From: CAZXNF01 sp050741255
GTDB lineage: Bacteria; Pseudomonadota; Gammaproteobacteria; Burkholderiales; SG8-41
Assembly: GCA_050741255.1 (NCBI GenBank)
Contig: JBOIEQ010000167.1
Coordinates: 1-9,228, forward strand
Direction: 5' to 3'
Length of the DNA: 9,228 nt
In this document: one piece after another, positions 1 to 7,101 of the stretch
Layout of the letters: each line of letters opens with the position of its first letter
Position numbering within the stretch: position 1 is the stretch's first letter
Notes under the pieces: model-generated
Told to the model about the DNA's origin: nothing
Seen by the model: the letters and a program-made list of their open reading frames with translations, nothing else
The model's database searches: none
Program-made: the position numbers and the translations under genes

Positions 1-245
1 CCGGCGAGCAACTGTTCGTGGACACGCACGACCGCGGCTTCCGCAAGCGCTTCGCCGAAGCCGCCGCCGCGCGTGAAACGGCGCTGCGTGAAGCGCTCGC
101 GCGCGCCGGCGTTGACTGCCTCGAACTCGCGACCGATGCGCCGCTCGCCGAATCGCTGCTGCGCTTCATCCGCCTGCGCAAGCAGCGCAGCCGCCTCGCC
201 GCCGGGGCCAGCGCCGCCAGCCTGAGCCACCGGCTGGCGCTCTAG
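1..245 (+). CDS. DUF58 family protein, C-terminal fragment
   Basis: This is the last 80 codons of a gene that begins before the window; the frame is open from position 3 and stops with TAG at 243-245. The fragment holds the typical end of DUF58 proteins: a VDTHD strand-turn, a helix rich in Arg and Ala, a 'GVDCLELATD' segment, then a helix ending in 'LLRFIRLRKQR'. DUF58 proteins are usually encoded between a MoxR AAA+ ATPase and von Willebrand A proteins, and are thought to act with them in envelope stress or complex assembly; the exact role is unsettled. The next gene, 17 nt downstream, is such a von Willebrand A protein, which supports the call. The GTG at position 18 is an internal Val codon, not a start. 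The family call rests on a short tail plus context. Confidence 0.72.
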   Translation, partial: GEQLFVDTHDRGFRKRFAEAAAARETALREALARAGVDCLELATDAPLAESLLRFIRLRKQRSRLAAGASAASLSHRLAL

Positions 246-262
246 AGCGTCCGCGCGCCCCC

Positions 263-1327
263 ATGTTCGACGCGGGCACGATCTCCCTGCAATGGCCGCG
301 GATGCTGTGGCTGCTCGCGGCGGTGCCGGTCGTCGCTTTCTTCTACTGGCGGCTGCTCGCGCGGCGCCAGGCGTTCGCGCAACGCTACGCGGGCCTCGAA
401 ACCGTCGGCGGCAGCGGCACGCCCCGCCAGGCGAACCTGCGCCGCCACATTCCGGGCGTGCTGATGTTGCTGGGACTCACCGCCATGCTGCTGGCGGTGG
501 CGCGGCCGAACGCCGTGATCCCGCTGCCCTCGCGCGTCGAGACGATCATCCTCGCGATGGACACCTCCGGCAGTATGCGCGCGGCCGACCTCAAGCCCGA
601 CCGCATCACCGCCGCGCAGACCGCGGCCAAGGCCTTCATCGCCGAGCAACCGGATACGGTGCGCGTGGGCATCGTCGCCGTGGCGGGCAGCGCCGCGGTC
701 ATCCAGTCGCCGACCAAGAACCGCGACGACCTCGTGCAGGCGATCGACCGCATCCAGTTGCAGCGCGGCACCGCGCTCGGCAGCGGCATCCTGATTTCGC
801 TCATCACGCTGCTGCCGGAAGCCGACATCGACGCGGAACTGATCATCAACGGCCGCTCGTCGCGCCGCCCCAAGTTCGTCGATCCCGATCAGCCGCCGCC
901 CGAACCCTTCAAGCCGGTGCCGCCCGGCTCCAACCGCTCGACCGCGATCGTTCTGCTGTCCGACGGCCAGAGCAACGTCGGGCCCGACCCGCAGAAGATG
1001 GCCGCGATGGCGGCCGAGCGCGGCGTGCGCGTGTTCACCGTGGGCATGGGGACGCCTGAAGGAATTACGCTGTCCGCCGAGGGCTGGTCGATGCGGGTGC
1101 GGCTCGACGAGGAAGCGCTGAACAATATCGCCACGGCGACGAGCGGCGAGTATTTCCGCGCCGGCGACGCGTCCGACCTGAAGAAAATCTACCGCACGCT
1201 CGGCGCCAAGCTGAAGATCGAGAAGCAGGAAACGACCGAAGTGACCGCCGTGTTCGCGGCCCTGGGCGCCGCGCTCGCGATGCTCGCGGCGCTGCTGTCG
1301 ATGCTGTGGTTCAACCGGATCCTGTAG
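263..1327 (+). CDS. BatA-like von Willebrand factor A membrane protein
   Basis: A 354-residue inner-membrane protein with a von Willebrand A domain. Hydrophobic segments lie at about residues 14-32 and 64-82, and another at about 328-350 ends the protein, so the domain probably sits in the periplasm between membrane anchors. The metal-ion site is complete: D100-T-S102-G-S104, T170 in 'QRGTALGSG' and D234 in 'LLSDGQSN'. Residues 185-226 form a proline-rich insert ('DPDQPPPEPFKPVPPG') before the strand carrying D234. Such proteins (BatA, aerotolerance) are encoded with MoxR and DUF58 and are thought to bind protein partners through the metal site; no substrate is known here. The ATG at 263 has no clear Shine-Dalgarno and lies 17 nt after the DUF58 stop, so coupled translation is likely. 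No batB follows: the next gene runs the other way. Confidence 0.88.
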   Translation: MFDAGTISLQWPRMLWLLAAVPVVAFFYWRLLARRQAFAQRYAGLETVGGSGTPRQANLRRHIPGVLMLLGLTAMLLAVARPNAVIPLPSRVETIILAMDTSGSMRAADLKPDRITAAQTAAKAFIAEQPDTVRVGIVAVAGSAAVIQSPTKNRDDLVQAIDRIQLQRGTALGSGILISLITLLPEADIDAELIINGRSSRRPKFVDPDQPPPEPFKPVPPGSNRSTAIVLLSDGQSNVGPDPQKMAAMAAERGVRVFTVGMGTPEGITLSAEGWSMRVRLDEEALNNIATATSGEYFRAGDASDLKKIYRTLGAKLKIEKQETTEVTAVFAALGAALAMLAALLSMLWFNRIL

Positions 1328-1340
1328 CCGGCCCCGCGGC

Positions 1341-2336
1341 CTATTCCGCCTTCGGTTCCCGCGACAACAGTTCCGCCAGCGCTTCCTTCGGCCCGAGTTC
1401 GCCGTCCAGCACGCGCCGCACCACGCGCGTGATCGGCATCTCGATCTTCAGTTCCCCCGCCCGGCGGTCCACCTCGCGCGCGGTGTAAACGCCCTCGGCG
1501 ACATGGCCGAGGCCGCCCAACGCATCCGCAAGCTTAGTGCCTTTCGCGAGCGCCAGCCCGACGCGCCGGTTGCGCGAGAGGTCGGAGGTCGCCGTCAGCA
1601 CGAGGTCGCCGAGGCCCGCGAGTCCCATGAAGGTCTCGCCTTTCGCGCCGAGCGCGAGGCCGCAGCGGCGGATTTCCGCCAGGCCGCGCGTGACCAGTGC
1701 CGCGCGTGCGTTGTGGCCAAGCTGGAGGCCATCGCTGATGCCGGCCGCGATCGCGATGACGTTCTTCACCGCGCCGGCGATCTCGACGCCGACGACGTCG
1801 TCGCTCGAATACACGCGGAGCGCTGCGCCGTGGATCGCCAGCGCCGCGTCGCGTGCGAAGGCCATGTCCTGCGCGGCGAGCGTCAGCGCGGTCGGCAGGC
1901 CCTGCGCCACTTCCTGCGCGAAACTGGGGCCGGACAGCACGCCGACCGGCACGTTGGCGCCCAGCGTTTCCAGCGCGATCTGGTGCGACAGCTTGCCGCT
2001 CTGGCGTTCCAGACCTTTGCACAACCAGATTACGGAGATGCGGGCCGGGGTGCGCAGGCCGCCGTCGCGGAGGCGGGCCAGTGTTTCGCGGAAGCCGGCG
2101 GTGGTGGTGGCGACGAGCACGAGCTTTGCGTCGGCAACCGCGTGCGCGAAGTCCGCCGTGACCTCCAGGCCGTCCGGCAGACGGAACCCTGTGAGGTAGC
2201 GCGCGTTCTCGCGCGCGGCGGCCATCGCGGCCGTCTGCGCCGCATCGCGGGCCCACAGCGCGACGGTATGCCGGGCGGCGAGGTGGATGGCGATGGCGGT
2301 GCCCCAGGCGCCCGCGCCGAGCACCGCGATCTTCAT
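1341..2336 (-). CDS. gpsA: NAD(P)-dependent glycerol-3-phosphate dehydrogenase
   Basis: A 331-residue cytoplasmic enzyme that reduces dihydroxyacetone phosphate to sn-glycerol 3-phosphate, the backbone for phospholipids. The N-terminal Rossmann fold opens with the GAGAWG nucleotide loop at residues 7-12. 'CKGLE' (106-110) and 'LSGPSFAQEV' (134-143) are family landmarks. The catalytic Lys is K191 in 'GAVKNVIAIAAGISDG', followed by 'GHNARAALVTRG' (207-218) and the 'GLAGLGDLVLTATS' substrate region (238-251). Length is normal for the family. Its ATG overlaps the TGA of the upstream SH3 gene as ATGA (2336-2333), so it is probably translated by coupling. It is the last gene of the minus-strand operon and ends 13 nt from the convergent BatA-like gene. 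In E. coli gpsA also follows secB. No key residue is missing. Confidence 0.97.
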   Translation of the reverse strand: MKIAVLGAGAWGTAIAIHLAARHTVALWARDAAQTAAMAAARENARYLTGFRLPDGLEVTADFAHAVADAKLVLVATTTAGFRETLARLRDGGLRTPARISVIWLCKGLERQSGKLSHQIALETLGANVPVGVLSGPSFAQEVAQGLPTALTLAAQDMAFARDAALAIHGAALRVYSSDDVVGVEIAGAVKNVIAIAAGISDGLQLGHNARAALVTRGLAEIRRCGLALGAKGETFMGLAGLGDLVLTATSDLSRNRRVGLALAKGTKLADALGGLGHVAEGVYTAREVDRRAGELKIEMPITRVVRRVLDGELGPKEALAELLSREPKAE

Positions 2337-2782
2337 ACGCCCCAGAGTTCTTTCAGCCGCGCATAGCCGGAGCGGCCATCGCCGTGGCGCACGCGTGCCC
2401 AGCCGGTGGCGGGCGGCTCCACGAGTTCCAGCACGACGTCCTTCTGCGCCTGGAACACGAGCGGGGATTTTTCATCGGGCGCGGCGCGGATCTCGGTGCT
2501 TGCCGCGCGCACGAGCACCGTGCGCTTGTCGCTGAGCAGCCGGCTTTCGACCCACGCGAAATCGCCCGCGGCGTCGCGCACCTTGCTGAAGCCCTGCACC
2601 ACGACCACGACTTCGACCGGATACTGGCGCGACAGGATGAACTGCTTGCGCGCCTTGACGGACGGCGCGTCGTAGAGGATCGCGGGCTCGGCGCCCACCG
2701 AGCGGAAGTCGGCGGCGCCGGCAGCGAACGAGGCGGCCAGCAGCACGGCCGCCGCAATCACTGCGCCAACGGCCGCGGGCAT
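2333..2782 (-). CDS. Exported protein with two bacterial SH3 repeats
   Basis: A 149-residue protein of unknown precise role. The first 24 residues are hydrophobic and end in 'FAAGAA-DF', which looks like a Sec signal peptide although its start lacks a basic residue. Two SH3-like repeats follow: about 35-84 (from 'ILYDAPSVKAR' to 'FAWVESRLLS') and about 95-148 (from 'STEIRAAPDEKSP' to 'GYARLKELWG'). The first resembles the bacterial SH3_4 pattern of 'A-P-S... PVEVV... W/F-x-KVRD-x-x-G... WV'. Such domains often bind peptidoglycan or cell-wall peptides, so a periplasmic place is inferred. The ATG at 2782 lies 5 nt after the secB stop and the TGA overlaps the gpsA start, so it sits inside the operon and is probably coupled on both sides. 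E. coli has no gene at this place between secB and gpsA. Confidence 0.82.
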   Translation of the reverse strand: MPAAVGAVIAAAVLLAASFAAGAADFRSVGAEPAILYDAPSVKARKQFILSRQYPVEVVVVVQGFSKVRDAAGDFAWVESRLLSDKRTVLVRAASTEIRAAPDEKSPLVFQAQKDVVLELVEPPATGWARVRHGDGRSGYARLKELWGV

Positions 2783-2787
2783 CGTCT

Positions 2788-3258
2788 TTACTGGACGGTG
2801 GTGGACGCGGGAGCCGTGCCCGCCTGCTTCTGCCGCTCCGCGAGCTGCGCCTGGTACAGCGGCTCGAAGGACATCGGCTGCAGTTGCACCGGCGGCAGTC
2901 CCGCGCGCGAGGACACGGAGGCGACCGCCTCGCGCAGGTAGGGGAACAGGATGTTGGGGCAGTGCACGCCCAGCATCGGATCGATGTCGGTGGCGGGCAC
3001 GTTGCGGATCTGGAACACGCCCGCCTGCCCGATCTCGATCAGGAACATGGTCTTGTCCTGGATCTTGGCCGTCAGCGTCACCGTCACGACCACCTCGTAG
3101 ACGCCGTTGTCGATGGCGCGGCCCGCGTTGTGGAAATTGACTTCCACCTGCGGCGCTTCGCGCTCGCTGAAAATCTGCGGGGCGTTGGGCATTTCGAGGG
3201 AGAGATCCTTGACGTAGATCTTCTCGATGGTGAAAACGGGCTGCACGGCTTCGCTCAT
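2788..3258 (-). CDS. secB: Protein-export chaperone SecB
   Basis: A 156-residue cytoplasmic chaperone that works as a tetramer, keeps preproteins unfolded and hands them to SecA. The sequence follows SecB throughout: 'PVFTIEKIYVKDLSLEMPNA' at 7-26, the beta strands around 52-85, and the most conserved block, 'GVHCPNILFPYLREAVA' at 97-113, followed by 'GLPPVQLQPMSFEPLY' at 120-135. Residues matching the acidic SecA-contact positions of E. coli SecB (D20, E24, L75, E77) are present with an offset of two: D18, E22, L73 and E75. The C-terminal tail is flexible and Gln/Ala-rich. The start ATG at 3258 has only a weak purine stretch (AGAAAG) before it. The grxC-secB gap is 49 nt, and the SH3 gene follows after 5 nt. 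Confidence 0.97.
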   Translation of the reverse strand: MSEAVQPVFTIEKIYVKDLSLEMPNAPQIFSEREAPQVEVNFHNAGRAIDNGVYEVVVTVTLTAKIQDKTMFLIEIGQAGVFQIRNVPATDIDPMLGVHCPNILFPYLREAVASVSSRAGLPPVQLQPMSFEPLYQAQLAERQKQAGTAPASTTVQ

Positions 3259-3307
3259 GAGGGGCTTTCTGCGGCGTTCGGTTCGTTACGGTTCTGGGAG
3301 AGGAAAA

Positions 3308-3565
3308 TCAGGCGGCGAGCAGCGGGTCGAGCTTGCCGGCACGGTCGAGCGCGGCGAGGTCGTCGTAACCGCCGACGTGCGTCTCGCCGATGTAGATCTG
3401 CGGCACGGTGCGGCGGCCGGTGCGCTCCATCATTTCGGCGCGCCGGTCCGGCGCGAGATCGACGCGCACCTTTTCAAAGTCCTGCACGCCCTTGGCGACC
3501 AGCAACTTCTCCGCCATCACGCAGAACGGGCACATGCCCGTCGAATACATCAGCACCTTGGCCAT
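3308..3565 (-). CDS. grxC: Glutaredoxin 3 (GrxC type)
   Basis: An 85-residue dithiol glutaredoxin, the usual size for GrxC. It reduces disulfides and glutathione mixed disulfides in the cytoplasm using glutathione. The active site is C12-P-F-C15 in 'YSTGMCPFC'. The glutathione-binding features are present: T53-V54-P55 (cis-Pro) in 'RRTVPQIYIG' and 'GGYDDL' at 65-70. I start at the ATG at 3565 because 'MAKVLMYST' is the normal family start. The reading frame stays open far upstream only as an antisense shadow of gpmI, and the true upstream gene (rhodanese-like) stops 17 nt before this ATG. A neighbour of secB and yibN in E. coli as well. Confidence 0.96.
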   Translation of the reverse strand: MAKVLMYSTGMCPFCVMAEKLLVAKGVQDFEKVRVDLAPDRRAEMMERTGRRTVPQIYIGETHVGGYDDLAALDRAGKLDPLLAA

Positions 3566-3582
3566 GTCGGCGGGAACGCGCG

Positions 3583-4026
3583 TTATTTGGATTTTTTCAC
3601 GACCGGCATGCTGGCGGCCTGCCAGGCGCCGATGCCGCCGCGCAGCGCCACCGCTTCCGCGAAGCCGGCCTTCGCCAGGAGTTTCGCGGCGGAACCCGCG
3701 CGCGCGCCGGTGGCGTCCGCGATCACGATCGGCCGGCTCTTGAATTTTTCGAGCTCGCGGGTCCGATTCGCGAGCTCGTTCAGGGGGATGTGCTTCGCGT
3801 TCGCGATGTGGCCCAGCGCGAACTCGCCGCCGTCGCGCACGTCGATCACGAGCGCGTCGCGCCGGTTGATCAACTGCACCGCCTCGGCGGTGCCGACTTC
3901 CTTCGCGCCGCGTCCCGCCGCCTTGACGAGCAGCGGCCACAACAGCATGGCGCCGCTCGCCAGCATGGCGCCGAACAACATCATGTTGAACGGACTTTTC
4001 TGGATGTAATGAAAAAAGGATTCCAT
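3583..4026 (-). CDS. yibN: Membrane-anchored rhodanese-like protein, YibN type, lacking the catalytic Cys
   Basis: A 147-residue protein with one N-terminal membrane segment (about residues 14-36) and a cytoplasmic rhodanese fold (about 43-143). Fold landmarks are visible: 'LINRRDALVIDVRDGGEFALG' spans 52-72 with the DVR motif, 'GHIANAKHIPL' is at 72-82, and 'LRGGIGAW' is at 128-135. The active-site loop, however, reads V-I-A-D104-A-T-G-A-R109, so Asp stands where sulfurtransferases carry the catalytic Cys, and the whole protein has no Cys. Sulfur transfer by the usual mechanism is therefore unlikely. Place and build match E. coli YibN, which lies first in yibN-grxC-secB-gpsA, divergent from gpmM; from memory it also has Asp at this site, and has been linked to YidC-dependent membrane insertion. 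I chose the ATG at 4026; an ATG at 4131 would add a basic 35-residue leader unlike the family. Confidence 0.85.
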   Translation of the reverse strand: MESFFHYIQKSPFNMMLFGAMLASGAMLLWPLLVKAAGRGAKEVGTAEAVQLINRRDALVIDVRDGGEFALGHIANAKHIPLNELANRTRELEKFKSRPIVIADATGARAGSAAKLLAKAGFAEAVALRGGIGAWQAASMPVVKKSK

Positions 4027-4156
4027 GGCCTGTGACGACAAAAGACTGCGGTTCAACGATCGTGGTCCCGCGCGCAACCCCCGTAACGCATGGGGGCAAC
4101 GCCGGAGAGGGGCGGGAAAGCGGCCGCGCACCCATGCGCGACCCGCCGAAACACCC

Positions 4157-4166
4157 TAAAATGATA
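4157..4166. promoter_or_regulatory. Candidate overlapping -10 elements on both strands
   Basis: On the plus strand TAAAAT (4157-4162) matches the TATAAT consensus at five of six bases. On the minus strand TATCAT (4166-4161) does too. They would serve gpmI (start 46 nt after the hexamer) and yibN. I found no good -35 at 16-18 nt for either; on the minus strand TTGGGA lies 19 nt away. These are guesses from sequence likeness only. Confidence 0.25.
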
Positions 4167-4168
4167 CC

Positions 4169-4188
4169 GGAAATCGCGATCAATTTCC
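4169..4188. repeat. 20-bp dyad, possible operator before gpmI
   Basis: GGAAAT (4169-4174) and ATTTCC (4183-4188) form a perfect 6-bp inverted repeat around an 8-nt centre, and the inner ATCGCGAT (4173-4180) is itself palindromic. It lies just beyond the -10-like hexamers and 19 nt before the gpmI ATG. That is a plausible site for a regulator, or a small hairpin in the gpmI leader. The function is unknown. Confidence 0.35.
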
Positions 4189-4207
4189 CAAAGCAAATCA
4201 GACAGCT

Positions 4208-5752
<1,545 letters not shown>

Positions 5753-5754
5753 CG

Positions 5755-6945
5755 TTGCGTGCCCCGCCCCGCCTCCATTGCCTGCCGGCGCTCGTGCTGG
5801 CGGGAAGTGCGGCGATGGCCGCCTGCTCCTGCGCCTGGGCCGCCGCCCCCGGCGACGATCTCAAGGCCCTGCGCGGCCGGCTCGAGGCGCTGCAGAAGGA
5901 ACTCGCCGCCGCCGAGGAAGTGAAGGGCGAGGCCGCCGATCAGCTGAAGGACTCCGAGCGTGCGATCTCGGAAGCGCGGCGCGCGCTGCGCGAACTCGGC
6001 GCGGAGCAGAAGGCCGTCAACGCCAGGCTGCGTGAACTGGACGCACAAGCGCGCCGCACCCAGTCCGGCATCACCCGCGAACGCCGCCAGCTCGGCGAGC
6101 TGCTGGCCCGCCAATACATGGCCGGCGCCCCGCAGCCCCTGAAAATCGCGCTGAACGGCGACGACCCCAATCGCCTGTCGCGCGACCTCTACTACCTGGC
6201 CCAGATCGCGCGCGCGCGGGCGGCGCTGGTGACCCGGTTGCGCGGCAATCTCGCCGCGCTGACCGAGGTCAGCCGCGAAACCGCCGCGCGCAAGACGGAA
6301 CTCGCCGTGCTGGAGAAACGCCAGGGCGAGGAAAACCGGCGCCTTGAACGCGAAAGCCAGGCCCGGCGCGCGGTCCTGCAGAAGGTATCGCTGCAGATCG
6401 CCTCCCAGCGCAAGGAACTGTCCACGCTCAAACGCGACGAAGCGCGCCTCACGCGGCTGGTGGAAGGCCTGGGCCGGGCGCTGGCACCCCCCAGGCCGGG
6501 CGCCCTGCGCAATGACCGGCTGCCGGACGCCAGCGCCGACGGACGGCCTTTCGCGGACCTCAAAGGGCGGCTCGCCCTGCCGGTGCGAGGGGAACTTCGG
6601 GGCCGTTTCGGCACCCCAAGGGCAGACGGGGGGCTCACATGGAAAGGCGTGTTCGTCGCCGCCGGCAACGGACAGGAGGTCAAGGCGGTCGCGGGCGGGC
6701 GGGTGGTCTACGCCGACTGGCTGCGGGGCTTCGGCAATCTGCTGATCATCGACCACGGCGGGGGTTACATGAGCCTCTACGGCAACAACGAGGCTTTGTT
6801 CAAGCAGGCGGGCGACGCCGCCCGGGCCGGCGAGGCGGTTGCGAGCGTCGGGGCGACGGGTGGCGGGACGGAATCGGGGCTATACTTTGAACTGCGTCAT
6901 CAGGGCAAGCCGTTCGACCCGCTGAGCTGGGTGAATTTGAACTGA
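5755..6945 (+). CDS. envC: Murein hydrolase activator, EnvC type (degenerate LytM)
   Basis: A 396-residue periplasmic protein that in E. coli activates cell-wall amidases at the division septum. From a TTG at 5755 it begins 'MRAPPRLHCLPALVLAG', a good signal peptide with probable cleavage near residues 28-31. A long coiled coil follows (about 34-120 and 155-240, rich in Glu, Arg, Ala and Leu). The last part (about 270-396) is a LytM/M23 fold: 'TWKGVFVAA', 'VKAVAGGRVVYADWLRGFGN', 'DHGGGYMSLYGNN' and 'LYFELRHQGKPFDPLSW'. The HxxxD motif of active M23 enzymes is replaced by W297-K-G, and the HxH motif reads L-Y-F, so zinc hydrolysis is not expected; this is normal for EnvC. The TTG lies 2 nt after the gpmI stop, suggesting coupling. 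The first in-frame ATG (5815) would remove most of the signal peptide. Confidence 0.9.
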   Translation: MRAPPRLHCLPALVLAGSAAMAACSCAWAAAPGDDLKALRGRLEALQKELAAAEEVKGEAADQLKDSERAISEARRALRELGAEQKAVNARLRELDAQARRTQSGITRERRQLGELLARQYMAGAPQPLKIALNGDDPNRLSRDLYYLAQIARARAALVTRLRGNLAALTEVSRETAARKTELAVLEKRQGEENRRLERESQARRAVLQKVSLQIASQRKELSTLKRDEARLTRLVEGLGRALAPPRPGALRNDRLPDASADGRPFADLKGRLALPVRGELRGRFGTPRADGGLTWKGVFVAAGNGQEVKAVAGGRVVYADWLRGFGNLLIIDHGGGYMSLYGNNEALFKQAGDAARAGEAVASVGATGGGTESGLYFELRHQGKPFDPLSWVNLN

Positions 6946-6948
6946 ATC

Positions 6949-6968
6949 CGAACCGGGGCGCCGGTTCG
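6949..6968 (+). other. Perfect 8-bp hairpin directly after envC
   Basis: CGAACCGG (6949-6956) and CCGGTTCG (6961-6968) pair perfectly around a GGCG loop, starting 3 nt after the envC stop. There is no U-run after it, so it is not a classic intrinsic terminator. It could protect the gpmI-envC mRNA end or help pausing. Confidence 0.6.
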
Positions 6969-6974
6969 TAAGCG

Positions 6975-7003
6975 TGTTAAGTCTGCTGATTGTTAAGTCT
7001 GCT
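6975..7003 (+). repeat. Tandem 13-bp direct repeat upstream of ctpA
   Basis: TGTTAAGTCTGCT occurs exactly twice, at 6975-6987 and 6991-7003, separated by GAT, giving a 16-bp period. It is AT-richer than its surroundings and lies about 100 nt before the ctpA start. Tandem half-sites of this kind may bind a regulator, but a chance duplication is also possible. I could not match it to a known site. Confidence 0.6.
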
Positions 7004-7051
7004 TTAAGCCGGTGGGCCCAGTGTCCGCCTGCAAGCGTGAATTTACATTCC

Positions 7052-7070
7052 CCGCTTCGGCGGTTTTTTT
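7052..7070 (+). terminator. Short UUCG-loop intrinsic terminator in the envC-ctpA gap
   Basis: CCGC-TTCG-GCGG (7052-7063) makes a 4-bp GC stem capped by the very stable C(UUCG)G tetraloop, followed at once by seven T residues (7064-7070). The form is that of an intrinsic terminator, though the stem is short. It would end gpmI-envC transcripts. It lies only 31 nt before the ctpA ATG, so a ctpA promoter upstream of it would have to read through, and attenuation is possible. Confidence 0.6.
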
Positions 7071-7091
7071 GTCGGTGGTGCGTGGCAACGT

Positions 7092-7095
7092 GGAG
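7092..7095 (+). promoter_or_regulatory. Ribosome binding site that fixes the ctpA start
   Basis: GGAG lies 6 nt before the ATG at 7102. This is the clearest Shine-Dalgarno seen in the window, and it supports the ATG at 7102 over in-frame starts further upstream. Confidence 0.7.
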
Positions 7096-7101
7096 CTGGA
7101 T

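Larger units (their letters stand above)
4027..4207. promoter_or_regulatory. Divergent control region between yibN operon and gpmI operon
   Basis: This 181-nt gap separates two operons reading away from each other, so it should hold promoters for both. It is more AT-rich near gpmI (about 4150-4207) than the surrounding genes. Visible elements are -10-like hexamers on both strands at 4157-4166, a dyad at 4169-4188, and a weak CCCCC/GGGGG pairing (4078-4082 with 4092-4096, 9-nt spacer). Neither start codon has a strong Shine-Dalgarno. No small gene is evident. The promoter role is inferred from gene direction. Confidence 0.6.

Noticed and set aside
1503..2366. Plus-strand frame of 287 codons
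   Set aside because: Antisense to gpsA, which is intact and clearly recognisable.
4078..4096. CCCCC/GGGGG pairing as a terminator
   Set aside because: The stem is only 5 bp, the loop is 9 nt, and there is no T-run on either strand.
4027..4131. N-terminal extension of the rhodanese-like protein from an ATG at 4131
   Set aside because: The extra 35 residues are Arg-rich, would precede the membrane segment and are unlike the family; they lie in the divergent control region.
5755..6945. EnvC LytM domain as a broken peptidase
   Set aside because: The lost zinc ligands are a normal trait of EnvC, which activates amidases rather than cutting cell wall itself; this is not decay.
7012..7101. N-terminal extension of the S41 protease from a start at 7012
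   Set aside because: It spans the UUCG terminator, lacks the signal-peptide form, and the ATG at 7102 has a good Shine-Dalgarno and a proper signal sequence.
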